This document shows, piece by piece, positions 11,230 to 23,026 of a stretch of DNA of 64,000 nucleotides. Source of the DNA: Scedosporium boydii (taxonomy: Eukaryota; Ascomycota; Sordariomycetes; Microascales; Microascaceae); assembly GCA_002221725.1 (NCBI GenBank), contig NJFT01000079.1:62001-126000 (forward strand), given 5' to 3'. Position 1 is the first letter of the stretch; the number at the start of each line of letters is the position of its first letter. Below the pieces are notes generated by a model. It was not told where the DNA came from. It made no database searches and saw only the letters and a list, made by a program, of their open reading frames with translations. Both the position numbers and the translations under genes were made by a program.

Positions 11230-11770
11230 GTAATACCGCTAGACTTTGGTATCGAAGTCGCATGCGATTGAAGAAATTGGACATTGTCTTAACATAAATC
11301 TCTTTGCGTGCACTTCTACGTATTTGTATACGCCCTTCTACTAACACGATGTCGGATCTGAGCATGATTCCGCTATTGCCGCACCTCCCGTCATACCCGG
11401 TCTTCTACCCGATCTTCCCGATCCTGCCGTCTTGTCTTTAACGCCCTAACACACTAAGTTCGCTCCTCGACCATGCAGCATGATGACAGAAGAGCATCCA
11501 AGTTCGATATGTCGAGGATTAAAGCACAATTTTCAATTTTTGTTCGCATTATTAGCCCGCTGCCATCAGAAGATCTCACAGTCGTGATCCAGTCTAGAAC
11601 GTCCACGCCGCTAGCACGTGACAAGAGTCAGACTAACTCGAACTCGCTCTTCAGTCTTCACCACGACTCGGGTCAAGTGCCGAGGCAGCATCCGTTAGTG
11701 CCATCGCCAAGCTTGAACCTTCAAACTGCATATTTCCCCCATACCCAAAAGCCCCTCCAATTCCACCTCA
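11230..11770. promoter_or_regulatory. Bidirectional promoter region, permease / second Zn2Cys6 regulator
   Basis: These 541 bp separate the two start codons. A run of TC/CG-rich short repeats (around 11380-11430, CCCG and ATCTTCCCG-like) is visible. No defined operator could be assigned. Confidence 0.45.
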
Positions 11771-13462
11771 ATGTCCGGTGTGCAGAAGCGACGACGTTCA
11801 AAGGTAGCATGCGAGACATGCCGGCTGTTCAAGAGGAAGTGCGACAGCCATCAACCCTGCGGACCCTGCATCCGATACGAATATGAATGCACGTATCAAG
11901 AGACCACGTCACGGGGGAAGAAGAGACCCCGCCCCGCCCCGGTCCCGCCACCTCCGATTTACACTCCGGCGTCGTATAACAGTCCTTCCATGATTGTCAG
12001 CGACAGCGAACCGTCGCTATCGAATGCTCATAACCATCTCCGTTCCCTGGAGGCAAATTCAGGGGCAGCTTTCGCGCGGAAACTCGCTCTCAAGATCGAC
12101 CCCAACAATGCCCCGCGCATGCACTTGTTTGCGTGGAACACATTTCTTGGTGCCCGCGATGATGTCAACGGTCTTGGACCTCAACTTCAACGGCCTCAGC
12201 CGATCACGGGATTATTACCGAAAGCGGACATGCAGTCCCTTATATCAGTCTATTTTGACAAGATAGACCCCATTTATGGCTTTGTCGACCGCCAGGAACT
12301 GGAATGGCATGTCGAGAACAGATGGATGAACCCCGAGTTACATGGTCCTTATGATGGTGTTCTCTGCGGCGTTGCAGCCCTCGGGTGCCTCTACTCCAAC
12401 GTGAAGCCTGGGTCCGTTGAGCGTAGTCTGGTGCAATCAGCCAGGTCGATTCTAGAGGAGTCATTATCGGATATCCCGACGATGGCGAGTATTACGGCGT
12501 GGGCTTTGCGGGTCACCTACCTGAGAATCACGGGAACACCGCACATGGCATGGATGGCCAGCTGCGTTCTCATGCACATGGTCGAGGCAGGCGGCCTACA
12601 TTGCGAGCCATCCAAAGACACCGTCTTGCCCCTTGCAAGGGACGACATCGACCCGGAGGTACGCCGCAGGCTCTTCGGGGTCGCTAAGCATCTCAACACG
12701 TGGATGTCCTTTGACATTGGTCGCTCGAGGGTCGTGCTACACAATGCGACTACCATCGTGCCTTCCCCAAGACCAGGAGACTATACCGCCGAGCTCATGG
12801 AGCTTTTGCCCTATGTTGAAATTCTCGATCCTGGGAGGGCTCCGGAGCCAGCCGAGCTGGAGACAGCCCTGGATACCATCCTTCGCCGCACTCACACTGT
12901 CCCTCCCTCGATCCTCGCTCGTTGCAATTTGGTGCTCTGCCTTTGCCGACGCCTGAAGTCTCTGAATGCAGCCTTTACCGCACCACTTCTCGAGCAAATA
13001 TTGTCCGTCACATTAGAGGGTATTCAGGCTGCCCGGAGTCTCCTGGAACAACGTGCACCGTGGCATCACATGGCCAACATCCCGTTTCAAGTAGTGTGTA
13101 TCCTCCTTGCCATTGACACCTACGCATCGATACCGCAGTTGAGAGAGGCAATGGATTGTCTTAGCAACGTTGCGGCCGTCTACAAGACGGAGGCCACACA
13201 GGAAGCTCTCGGAACTGCTTCGTTGCTTATCCTGCTACACCAGAAACGGAAGGAGAGATGTGCGTCTCGGCTGAGGGAGATACTGGAACAGTACCCCGTC
13301 CCCGATGGGGAAAGCACCAGGGGTAGCTCTTGTGCTCCCCAACCGGAGGATCTGGGCTGGTTGAGTGGACTGGCGGCAGAGATACCAAGTCTCCAAGACA
13401 TAGACTTTGACCAGTTTTTGAACCCGGACCTCTACTGGGATGTTGGGAACCAGAACCATTGA
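11771..13462 (+). CDS. Zn2Cys6 fungal transcription factor (divergent from permease)
   Basis: A single exon encodes 563 aa. The zinc cluster occupies residues 15-42, C-x2-C-x6-C-x5-C-x2-C-x6-C (ACETCRLFKRKCD...C). A Lys/Arg- and Pro-rich linker follows. Residues about 155-300 resemble the fungal-specific transcription-factor domain (LISVYFDKIDPIYGFVDRQELEWHV; LRRLFGVAKHL-like segment). The ATG at 11771 places the zinc cluster 14 residues in, as usual; an overlapping frame from 11473 is not supported. The head-to-head position with the MFS permease suggests local control of it. No inducer or target can be named from sequence. Confidence 0.9.
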   Translation: MSGVQKRRRSKVACETCRLFKRKCDSHQPCGPCIRYEYECTYQETTSRGKKRPRPAPVPPPPIYTPASYNSPSMIVSDSEPSLSNAHNHLRSLEANSGAAFARKLALKIDPNNAPRMHLFAWNTFLGARDDVNGLGPQLQRPQPITGLLPKADMQSLISVYFDKIDPIYGFVDRQELEWHVENRWMNPELHGPYDGVLCGVAALGCLYSNVKPGSVERSLVQSARSILEESLSDIPTMASITAWALRVTYLRITGTPHMAWMASCVLMHMVEAGGLHCEPSKDTVLPLARDDIDPEVRRRLFGVAKHLNTWMSFDIGRSRVVLHNATTIVPSPRPGDYTAELMELLPYVEILDPGRAPEPAELETALDTILRRTHTVPPSILARCNLVLCLCRRLKSLNAAFTAPLLEQILSVTLEGIQAARSLLEQRAPWHHMANIPFQVVCILLAIDTYASIPQLREAMDCLSNVAAVYKTEATQEALGTASLLILLHQKRKERCASRLREILEQYPVPDGESTRGSSCAPQPEDLGWLSGLAAEIPSLQDIDFDQFLNPDLYWDVGNQNH

Positions 13463-14803
13463 AAAATGATCACCTGGATACATTGATCGTACCCCTGGGT
13501 CTTTCTTCCCTGTTATTAACATCATCTTGACGAAGATTACGAATTAGCTTTCTCACTGGTGTTTTATTACCTGCGATTGTTCAATGTTGCAACTCTCAGA
13601 ATATATATATATATATATATATAGGATATCCTTCTCCAATCAGTATCGTGTAACTACCCCGTTATCCTTATCCCACACTGGCACAGGCTGTTTTCATCCT
13701 CGGTGAGGGTCGCAAGCTTCCTGACCATACACAACGCCAATCTACATACCTTAATGGACGGACTTTTCGTCCTCCTGAGGCGGCGCAGCTGGTGGTGAGC
13801 TGCAAGCATCTCCGTTTCGATATGAGATAAACAGCGGTCTTGAGTGAAGTGATTCCACGCAGTACGAACCTGGCCCGCGAGGTGAGTTGTATGAAATATT
13901 ACCGTGAATCCCGCCATTGAAACTACGCAGCTTCAAACTTTATCAGCTTTATCTTCAACGGTACACACTTCGGGTGCCCTTCAATGACTTAGCGGCAGAC
14001 TTCACGGCCCGTATTGTCCGTGACTGGGCTATGCCTCACCATCCTTTCGGACCCTTATATCTGGTTACCATATCTGCTATAGTCCTCTACAACATAAGAA
14101 CATGAGGAGAAGGTGTTGTTATGAACATAGGCTCAGGGACAGAAAGATCGGTTTTACTATTGTGTGGAATGCAGTTTGTGTTGGGGTCGCAAGAGTGTCA
14201 TTTTCTCCATCGACGGTTGTCTAAACCCACCCGATAGGGTCGTTCGATATACACAGCGACATTGGATTGGCGAGCGAGGACTCATTCGCATCTCACATTA
14301 AATAGAAGAGATTTCGGGAATATGTCACTGGGCATATATTCATCAACTTGCCACTGAAAGAGAGAGTTCATCCTCTCTCGCACCTAACGGCACCGACGCC
14401 ATGCGCTCATGCACGCAAAGCGGTGTATCCAAATCTATAGCTTGGCCCAACAATCAACAGTATTAAAACTCGTCTTGGTGCCCAATTTCTGGTCCCCCCT
14501 TGTTTATTAGTTTTTTCTTTTTTTTTGGTTTTTTTGTTTTTCCCCATCATTGGTAACTGCCAACATCACGTGCTTGCACAGAGGTTGGGGCCAGACTTCA
14601 ACCCTTGCTTCTGTAGCAGGTTGCAGCCTAGATAGACGCTTGTGTTCCCTCGGCCCAACCGCCAGTCCCTCAATTCCTCTCTTCCTCCCTTCTAACTGCA
14701 CTGCATATTCATCGCATTTCTATTCTGTTCTCCTGTTCTGTAGTCTTTGGTGGAACTTTGCTTCTGTTGTCTCCCAGCTCCGTTATTCGCCGATGATACA
14801 GTA
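13463..14803. other. Intergenic, regulator 2 to F-box gene
   Basis: No gene recognised. It holds an AT microsatellite near 13600-13623 and, close to the F-box gene, a long T-rich tract at 14511-14540 of the kind common in fungal promoters. Confidence 0.5.
13600..13623. repeat. AT dinucleotide microsatellite
   Basis: About eleven to twelve uninterrupted AT units are seen directly in the sequence, 140 bp past the stop of the second Zn2Cys6 gene. Confidence 0.95.
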
Positions 14804-16564
14804 ATGGCTGCCTTGGCTGAATTTCCGCGGGAGGTTCTCGACATCATCCTCTCCAGCCCAGATCTTTCTCACCATGATAGAGCCAATATCCGCCTCGTTA
14901 ATCGTTTCTTCCACCGCGCCGTCTCGCCTCATATCTTCCGCCGTATCCACATCAGTTGCCTCAAGACTGATCGCGATTCGTTCTTGGCCATTGCGAATAA
15001 CCCGCATCTCGCACCGCTCGTCAAGGAGCTTGTCTGGGACGAAGTATCTGTAGAGTACCCTTCTTCACGGCCGCTACCCGTGGAACTGGTACCTGCCACC
15101 GACGGAGATGATGAGGCAAGCATTCCGGAGGTCCTTTCACTGATGGAGAGGACTGCACGGGAAATCCCGTGGCTGCCTTGGGTTGCTAATAGCTCCCAGT
15201 CTCGCACATCACCTGAAGAGCTCGAGGAGTTCAATCGGATTTCCGAAGAATTCCTTCCGATATTTGTCCGCGCGGTGAAAAAGTTGTCTAATCTTCGGTG
15301 CATTACTTCTACCGCCATGTCTAGCGACCGGGTCCTCTCTGATGGGAGCTACCCCTTGACACTGAACAACTTCCTCGTCCTTGGTGACTCGCATAGAGGG
15401 CGAGATGGTTTCTTGAAATTCGTCCTTCCCACCATAGCGCGTGGTGGCACCTCCATCGATACCCTCCGCTGGATAGACAGAGACGTCGGCCAAACCATTG
15501 CGTTGATTGCGGATACTGAGCCTGCTCCAATGTCGTCTCTACGTTCCATCGACCTCTGCTTTGCTTTCACCCCACATCATGGGAACACACTCTACCCCCA
15601 CAGTGAGCGACAGAAGCTGGCGAAATTTTCAAGATGGATGCACGCGGCCGAAGCCCTCGAAGAACTGCGTCTTTGCTTCGAAGACGAATGGGGTAATAGC
15701 GATGATAAACCGAACGCGATTGTCCGGTATCTGTTGATGGCATCGAAAGACCCGCAGCTTGGGGGTTGGAAGAACCTCCGCACCCTCGCCGTCCACGGTT
15801 CATTTTCGGCGTCATGGGTCGCGCCATTTGTTGCGGCACATGCGAGCACCATCCGCAGCGTCTCGCTCTGCGGCGTGAATGTAACTCACGGCACAATTGA
15901 TGAAATATCGAAAATCGAGGACCTGCGACTCGATTATTTCGAGATCCGCCAAGAAGGTTTCAATGATGAGGCTGATCTTGTCGACCGTGCGCTACTGCTA
16001 AAATACATCAACAGGGAGTCAACCGAGATACGGTGGGAGACTTCATACCCCGGAAATCGCGCTAAAGATCCCATAGCCACGGATATATGGGAGGAAAGTG
16101 ACAATGCTGGCGATGATATGGAATCACTTTCATCGTCTGACAGCCAGGACGCTCGCCGTGCCGAATCTCCCTATTGGTGTTGGGGCCGTTACCACACACA
16201 CGGATCTAGGGGCTCCCAAGTATACTACTGGCCCGTCCCGGAGAATATCGAAGGTAGCTTCCCTACGGAAGTCTGGAAATTCACTTCTCGCGACGGCACG
16301 ATCCAGTACGGGGCCGAGCCATACGATTGGTTCGAGGATTGGGATACTGGAGAGGGTGATGTCGCGGAGCCGGTGCCTTACGGGGAAGAATTTCTCCAGG
16401 AACTCCGCGACTCGGCAAGGAAGGGTTATGAGATTGGCTGCTGTTTCGGCGGTGCGTGGGACCAGGTCTTTGACTTGCTCAAGCCACCCGAGCGCGCGAT
16501 TCTGTATAATGTGGACGAAGATCCGTTCGTCCGAAGCAAAGAGTTGCGTTGGGAATTGATCTAG
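14804..16564 (+). CDS. F-box protein
   Basis: A single exon encodes 586 aa from the ATG at 14804; an open frame extends upstream to 14747 but lacks similarity. Residues 5-50 form an F-box (EFPREVLDIILSS, then RLVNRFFHRAVSPHIFRRI). F-boxes recruit proteins to SCF ubiquitin ligases through Skp1. The rest is Leu-rich and irregular, with segments like LRTLAVHGSF and LRSIDLCFAF suggesting degenerate leucine-rich repeats. An acidic stretch follows near residue 445 and a Trp/Tyr-rich C-terminal part after it. Such proteins form large, fast-evolving families in filamentous ascomycetes, and the substrate is unknown. Confidence 0.85.
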   Translation: MAALAEFPREVLDIILSSPDLSHHDRANIRLVNRFFHRAVSPHIFRRIHISCLKTDRDSFLAIANNPHLAPLVKELVWDEVSVEYPSSRPLPVELVPATDGDDEASIPEVLSLMERTAREIPWLPWVANSSQSRTSPEELEEFNRISEEFLPIFVRAVKKLSNLRCITSTAMSSDRVLSDGSYPLTLNNFLVLGDSHRGRDGFLKFVLPTIARGGTSIDTLRWIDRDVGQTIALIADTEPAPMSSLRSIDLCFAFTPHHGNTLYPHSERQKLAKFSRWMHAAEALEELRLCFEDEWGNSDDKPNAIVRYLLMASKDPQLGGWKNLRTLAVHGSFSASWVAPFVAAHASTIRSVSLCGVNVTHGTIDEISKIEDLRLDYFEIRQEGFNDEADLVDRALLLKYINRESTEIRWETSYPGNRAKDPIATDIWEESDNAGDDMESLSSSDSQDARRAESPYWCWGRYHTHGSRGSQVYYWPVPENIEGSFPTEVWKFTSRDGTIQYGAEPYDWFEDWDTGEGDVAEPVPYGEEFLQELRDSARKGYEIGCCFGGAWDQVFDLLKPPERAILYNVDEDPFVRSKELRWELI

Positions 16565-18236
16565 GCTGCCTGCCATCGATATTATCTCAAGGACCATCGC
16601 AAGCTTCTTGGCAGCCTCGCTTGCAAACAATATCTCGCCAATAGCTCTCGCCCTCAAAAGCCCCATTGAAGCCAATGGGGTAGGGAGCTCCCCACCAAAT
16701 CCTAGCATCCTACCGTAAAACAGTAGGTTAACATCCATACCTAGACTAGGGTGCAATGACAGTATTGCCTCTTTTGGCTGTGTTATCTTTTAATCCATTT
16801 TGTAACGGTCTCCAGCGCTCCCGTTCTTCTGGTGTGATTTGCCCGCTTCCATATCCCTCTGGTAAAAGTTTATTTGCTTGCAATAGTAAGGTAGTTATTA
16901 TAGAGACTTCTTCCGGTCTTGTTATCACCCACTCACGAATATCATGCCAATAAAAGGATAGGGTGCACAGCTATGCAGGGTAGTTCATACTGGGAGCTTG
17001 GGTGAGATGGTGTGAGATGGTGCGCCGGCAGAGGAAAGAGGGGAAGAGCCGGCATATCAACGCTAGGGAAATTTTCCCGAGACGACGTCGAATTAAGGAC
17101 GGGAGGAAGTTTATGGAAGAGCTCATATAGGCCTAGCATCGGCTAAAAGCTCAAAAGTGTGGGTAACAGAGCAGATGCAACCAAAGATCCCTGCTCATCA
17201 TCTGCTGATAATTCCAAAATCTTGAAGCTCCTTCCTTTTTGCGATTGGAGCCAAGACTCTACAATCAAGCCAAGCCTCCTTCTTGCATTGGATTGTCAAG
17301 AAATGCGACTGCGTTCACTGGAGTTCTTATCATTAATCCTTGTCACATATGAAGCGAAGGACCTTTTGACAAACAAGTTTGATCTTCTCTCGGAGTCACT
17401 CATCAAAGGCTGCTTGGTGTTAACGCCGATGTCTGCCGCTCGGTACTTCCCAGATTCCCCCTCTTCGCCTTCGACCCAAAGTAGTATCAAGAAATGCGTG
17501 TTCCGCGTTCTTTATTCTGTCCGCTTTCTTCGCTATCTTTTTTCTTCCTTTTCGTTTAAGATGATTTCCATCTCATGGGCATCGTATCTATCCCAATTCC
17601 GCCATCCTCGCCAAGAGTCCCCCTTGATCCCATCTTCTGTAGTCGATCGTATCATTACTTTGTACGGAGGAAGCTGTGATCCCCCGATCTAATCTTATCT
17701 TCTTCGGCAAGTTCCCTTCTTGGGCTCGCCGTTTTCGCCAAGGCCGCCCATGCATATCGGTGGCTGTGAGACGCTGCGGGGAAGCCCAAAGAAGAAGCTT
17801 CTATGTATCCCATACGAAGGAGTTACCTCATGATCGTCGACGCTCACACTCCATCCAAAGCTCTCCAGATTAAGTTTGGTTTCGAGCTTCCTTCCCAGGC
17901 CGCCAAGCTCTATTATTTACGTGACTTCATGTGACTGCCAATCCCTCCACCGAACTTTAGTCGGACTGATTTGGTGGAACCTGGTTAACTCGACATTTTT
18001 GAGCGCCCTGCTGTAACACAACTCGAGGCGATGCGACAGGTCCCTGGGTAACTCAAATATCACATGCCCCCCCTTCACGTTTTTCTACGAATTTCTCCAC
18101 CGCTTTCTTTTCTCCCCATGTGAGCGTCTCCGCCAACCAAGAACTTGCTTCTTGGGAGTATTATATATATAGAGTTTTTGTCCATCCTGAGGAACGTGTT
18201 ATCGGCAAAGACGCAGATAATCTGCCAGACATCGCA
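16565..18236. other. Intergenic, F-box gene to peptide transporter
   Basis: About 1.7 kb. It holds the small protein-like frame at 16746-16970 on the minus strand (listed separately). A 177-codon GTG-initiated frame at 17159-17692 lacks recognisable features and is not called. A TATA-like run TATTATATATATAG lies at about 18160-18173, 65 bp before the transporter ATG. Confidence 0.5.
16746..16970 (-). pseudogene. Unrecognised protein-like fragment
   Basis: About 75 codons are open on the minus strand with protein-like composition (WHDIREWVITRPEEVSII, LLLQANKLLPEGYG, ITPEERERWRPLQ). There is no ATG at the start and an in-frame stop lies just upstream. I do not recognise the family. The ordered mix of helix-forming and charged residues suggests a relic of a longer coding region, perhaps of a dispersed gene family or element. 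It may equally be chance, so confidence is low. Confidence 0.3.
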
Positions 18237-20140
18237 ATGGCGACCGGTGCAGATCTCGACATCGTTGAGGGCACTCAACGCCCAGCTGGAGCCACAGTTG
18301 ACCCCGAGAAAGACCGATCTGCTGAAAGGACCGAGCCCCCACACTACGCCGACGATGCCGAGTCCTTGTCCGGCCCCAACGGCGAGGTCTATCCCACTGC
18401 CGAGGAAACAGAGACTCTTCGCCACGTCCATGGAAAGGTGAATTGGCTAATCTACACGATTGGTATCGTTGAAATGGCGGAGCGTTTCGCGTACTACGGT
18501 ACCACCGCGGTCTGTAGGTCTTGTCTATCAATCCCCCTAGAAACACCAGCCAGTTCAGTTCGTCCCAGCTAATAAGAAGCTTTCTTCCTCCGGTACCAGT
18601 CGTCAACTTTATTGCCATGCCCCTACCCAAGGGCTCGACGACCGGCGCCGCTGGCACCGACGGGCAAGCTGGCGCCCTAGGCCTCGGCCAACAAGTTTCC
18701 TTCTCCGTTGTCATGTTCAATACGTTCTGGTCGTATTTCATGCCATTACTCGGTGGGTACCTGGCGGACACTTATTGGGGACGATATCTGACCATCCAAT
18801 ACGCCATCGTCATCGCAATTATCGGTCATATCATCATCGTCATCGCCGCCATTCCCAGTGTAATAAGCCATCCAAATGGCGCTCTCGGATGTTTCATCGT
18901 GGGCCTGCTATTCTTCGGCGCGGGTGTCGGCTGGTTCAAGGCCAACATCTCGCCACTTGTCGCCGAGCAGTACGAATTGACCCAGCCTCGCGCGACTGTC
19001 GAAACGCTCCCATCTGGCGAGCGCGTAATCGTGGATCCCGTGATGACCATATCCCGCGTCTACATGCGCTACTACTTTCTCATCAACGTCGGTGCTTTGA
19101 CCGGCCAGATCTCCATGGTCTACGCCGAGAAGTACGTGGGATTTTGGCTCGCTTACCTGCTGCCGACCATTCTTTTCTTCCTCTGCCCAATCATCATGCT
19201 CATCTGCCGCAACAAGTACGCCAAACGCCCCCCGACCGGTTCCGTCCTCGGCAAGTCTGTCGCCCTCGTGACCTACGGCATTAAGAAGAACGGCATTGGC
19301 GCCATCAACAAGGATTACTTCTGGGACAGCATCCGCCCCAGTCAAGTTGCCGACAAACCAAATTTCATGAGCTTTGACGATGCGTGGGTTTCCGAAGTTC
19401 GCCGTGGCTTGAAAGCATGCGCTGTGTTCCTCTGGTATCCCATTTTCTGGCTCGCCTACAACCAAATGAATTCTTCGCTCATTTCACAAGCAGCAAGTAT
19501 GAAATTGGGAGGAGTGCCTAACGATGTAGTGACCAACTTGAATCCTTTCTCGTTGCTCATCCTCATTCCCATCTGTGATAAGTTCGTATACCCGGCCATC
19601 GCCAAGACCGGGTTCCGCTTCACTCCCATCAGAAAGATCACCCTCGGCTTCTTCGTTGCCGCTCTGTCCATGGCTATAGCCGCCATAATCCAGCACTTCA
19701 TCTACGTGAGGTCTCCATGCGGCTACGATGCCAACGACCGGGATTGTTACGACGAACGCGGACCCCCGGATATGAGCGTCTGGATCCAGACCCCTGCTTA
19801 CGTACTCATCGCTCTTTCCGAAGTTCTGGCGTCTATTACGGGTCTCGAGTACGCCTTCACCAAGGCCCCGCGGAACATGCGAGGCCTCGTCAACGGCGTC
19901 TTCTGGTTCGTGCACGCCTTTTCCAGTGCGATCGCCCAGGCCTTCACAGGTCTCGCTAGGGATCCGCTACTTGTTTGGCTCTATACCACCGTTGCCATCA
20001 TCTCGACCTGCGGCGGTACGGGCTTTTGGATTTGCTTCCGCAAGCTGGACAAGGAAGAGGATGCTCTTAATGCTCTACCGGAGTCGACATATATCGGCCG
20101 GAACGTGGAAAAGGAACCGGAGAACAAGTCGGTTGCGTAA
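18237..20140 (+). CDS. POT/PTR-family oligopeptide transporter
   Basis: Two exons (18237-18513 and 18600-20140) encode about 605 aa. An acidic N-terminus of about 70 residues precedes TM1, which carries the family signature E-x-x-ERFAYYG (EMAERFAYYG). This motif couples proton and peptide transport. The 86-nt intron splits the codon after GTTAV and joins FVNFIAMPLP, as in PTR2-type proteins. Further landmarks are GGYLADTYWGRY and GAGVGWFKANISPLVAEQY. An extracellular loop has two Cys, and ITGLEYAFTKAPRNMRG lies near TM10. The protein should import di- and tripeptides at the plasma membrane. A TATA-like run lies about 65 bp upstream. PTR2 naming is by family resemblance only. Confidence 0.93.
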
Positions 20141-21254
20141 GGGATCACGTGCCATTCGCTTCTTCCAATTAGTGCTTCCAGCAAAAGCGTGCTCTGCCAC
20201 TTAAAATGTTATGAATCAAGATATGTGCGGAAGGCACCACCTCGGCAAGCTTGGGTCACTTCGAACGATGCGGATCACGTTGAACTTACCATGAGAGACT
20301 AGCGTTCTCGCCCCATTTCCCTCGCACATAGTTAGGAAAATAGCCCAATATCTCGATTCTCGAGTGCCTTTGATACTGGCCCTTACCTAGTATCGGCTTG
20401 CCTTTCTCTTGAAGTAGTATGGCCACTTCTATTACCCTGTCCAGCCAATGCAGGACTTAATGTCTTGCCAGACACGATGAATATTAGCGTAAACCAAATG
20501 AGCCGATTGATCTCCCTTAGGCCTGCCCGACCTGCAGAGCACAACATCTTATAATTCTCAAAGTAGACTCACAGAAGGCGACTCAGTTATGATCCCCTAG
20601 TGCATATTTGTATATACCAAGCCGTAAGTGCTATGCCCTCCTCGGCAGGCAGGTATGGAGAGGGTGAAGTCCGAATTTCGACAAGTCCTCACTAACGTCT
20701 TCGCAGCGCAGGGTCACGAGCCAGTTCTTCCTCCATCTCTTGCTCGCTTCCTGTCTCCTACCTGCTCTATTACTCTTCTTCAGTTCAAAACTACCTCGGA
20801 CGGTAGAAGATGAGCTATTCAAAATTAGGAAAGTCAGGGCTAAGGCCGACCGAGCTGCAGCCAAGATGTAGACAACAAGCCATGCCTTTGGAACAATATC
20901 AGCGCCGGTCCTAGGTAAATTACTCCGAGATCTTTACCTCGTATTCTGGCATTACCTGGTAAAATTCGCTCGCCAACTGGCCTTGCCGAGCGGGGAGAGT
21001 ATCAAGGTATTATGTGCCGTGTTATTTCTGGTGTGTCAGCTGCAGACTCGCGGGTTTGGTGGCACGAGACGATTTCGCCCTCAGTGCTCACCCACCGAAT
21101 GAACTCGTGGGATGACTTGATAAAGATGGGGATCCTTCTCATTCCCGTTAAGAGGGTCCTTCAGTAGGACACGCTACCTCCATTGGCTGAGATAGCCTAG
21201 ACAGTCTCTTGTTAAACTTGTCTGTGCGACGCCTGCTGCGACTCCTCGGCTACT
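20141..21254. other. Intergenic, peptide transporter to modular secreted protein
   Basis: About 1.1 kb with no convincing coding frame on either strand and no repeat recognised. The last part must include the promoter of the secreted protein at 21255. Confidence 0.5.
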
Positions 21255-22776
21255 ATGGCAATTCCCTCTTTCCTCCGACTTACTCTCTGTTTTCTCACTT
21301 TCTCTTTTTGGTTTGCCAGCGCACATCACGTTCCTCAAGTGATCTCAAGAGTCTCATCACAGAGAACCGTCGGTAATGGTAGTGCGGAGTTTGGTGCACG
21401 CTGCAAGAAGTGTCCATACATCCCCTGCCCGAACGTTGTCGACCCAACCAGCACCCTGACCTTTACATGCTGGACATAGTGAGCAATATTATAGGCCGTC
21501 TCCACGCCTTTCCATCCTCTTTGATTAGAGAAATCTGACGACTGAGATGCAGTGGTGATCTAATTGGAGATACCCAGCTATGGTGTATGTCGTTTGAGTC
21601 GTTTCCGGCAGCTGAGTCTCGTCTGTGCACTCTGTCCTGACTTTCGTCCTCCCTTAGTGAAAACTACCGATCATTGCTATATTCCAGAGTTTGATACGAA
21701 AGAATACGCAGGCGAATGTATGTGATTTTGTGCATCCATCATTCGCCCTTCGTTAACCATCTTCTTCTAGACAAGAGAGATTTAGACGCCTGCGGAGATA
21801 TTCCATTGCAGATTACCACCCAAGCAGCCAAGGTCAGGTATCTCTCCGAATGCAAGTGGAACGCCGACACGAGAGCTGAATCGGTCGCGTACTATGGTCA
21901 GGACCAGGAGATAACATTGCTCTGTTGGGAAAACGGGACAGAAGTCCTCGGAGATTCGTGAGTTCAATACTAGCATTGGTTGGCCCATCCCCAGGGACAC
22001 ACAGAGGCCGTATGCTTATAATCACTGATATTTGGAAAAGATACTGGTACAGAGTAGGTTTGCCGATAGATTTTCTTTCACTTCCAGAAAGACAGACGCT
22101 AATTGGAATTGGATATATCAGACGACGGATGATTGCGCTGTAAGTGGCAGTGGCTTATGGAGAGCGCCTGGTACGTACTTGCATCGTCGACTCATCCCGT
22201 GAGCTTACTTGTGCTCATCGATAGTACCCAGATCGGAGCATATTGGACTTTTGCGGGCCACCGTCCAGTTCCCGCCCATACCGAGATCAACCTCTAACTA
22301 GCACTCCAATAACCCTGCTCCAAAACGGGTCCGCCCGAGATGAAAGACCGACCGAAGACAAGGAAGATGACCCCGCCCTGCTCTCGCGTAGATTCCTGGT
22401 GGCCGAACAGATTGGAGAGGAGTACGCCTACTGCTACAGCTGCAAGAGCAGCGTTACCAACGAAACGTGCGGTATTGTGACTATCTATGAGTATAACCAA
22501 ACGGTTATTAGTCAGTGTTTTCATCAGGGGATGCCGAGGGATCCCATGTCCTGGATGGTGAGGAAGTCCCGACTGCCATTTGATCTTCTTGCGGCTAACT
22601 AAGAAGGGCACAGCTCACGACAGATTGGTGTTGGGTTAATGCAACCGAGTTCTGGGTGTTGCCCTATGATCGTGAGTATCGCAAGAACCACATGCTCAGT
22701 GTCAGTTGATGGGGCTGGCTAATCTTTAACATGACAAGGATATGCATTCCCAAGATGTGAGCATTGGGGGTATTAG
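21255..22776 (+). CDS. Secreted protein with three related Cys/Trp modules
   Basis: Eight exons are inferred: 21255-21478, 21553-21584, 21658-21717, 21771-21957, 22088-22139, 22225-22557, 22614-22671 and 22739-22776, giving about 327 aa. An N-terminal signal peptide (hydrophobic core LCFLTFSFWFASA) predicts secretion. Three modules share the order Cys-Trp (or CF) - Gly-Asp or equivalent - aromatic - TTD-x-C. The matches are TFTCWTYGDLIGDTQLWLKTTDHCY, shortened here to its key residues CW, GD, W and TTDHC; LLCWENGTEVLGD...TTDDC; and SQCFHQGMPRDPMSW then TTDWC. Each module has an intron just before its TTD and another soon after. This indicates duplication, although the intron phases differ. 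I do not recognise the family; an SH3-like secreted fold is a guess. Exon borders were chosen to keep frame and module similarity, so single borders may be wrong. Confidence 0.68.
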
Positions 22777-23026
22777 GAAATTAAGTGTGAACACAATACT
22801 GTCTTTTGAGAGCGTAGTGGAGTATTCTGAGGTAGAATGGTGCCTTACGGGTGATGCATTCTCGCATGACTTGTGGAAACTGTCTATTCTTGCCATTTCG
22901 AATATGCTAATAATAATACCTTCGTACGCATGGTATTTCTTTCTCGCCAACCCTCTAGACTCAATGTACCCACTTGATAAGCCGCCATGGGCCGGAGGGA
23001 GCGCCCGATATTGACAGCCGGGAGCT

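Noticed and set aside
17159..17692. 177-codon open frame upstream of the peptide transporter
   Set aside because: GTG start, random-looking composition, no motif, no splice context.
22041..22053. 13-nt micro-exon in the three-module protein
   Set aside because: It would force a wrong frame before the TTDDC segment; direct splicing 21957/22088 keeps frame and module similarity.
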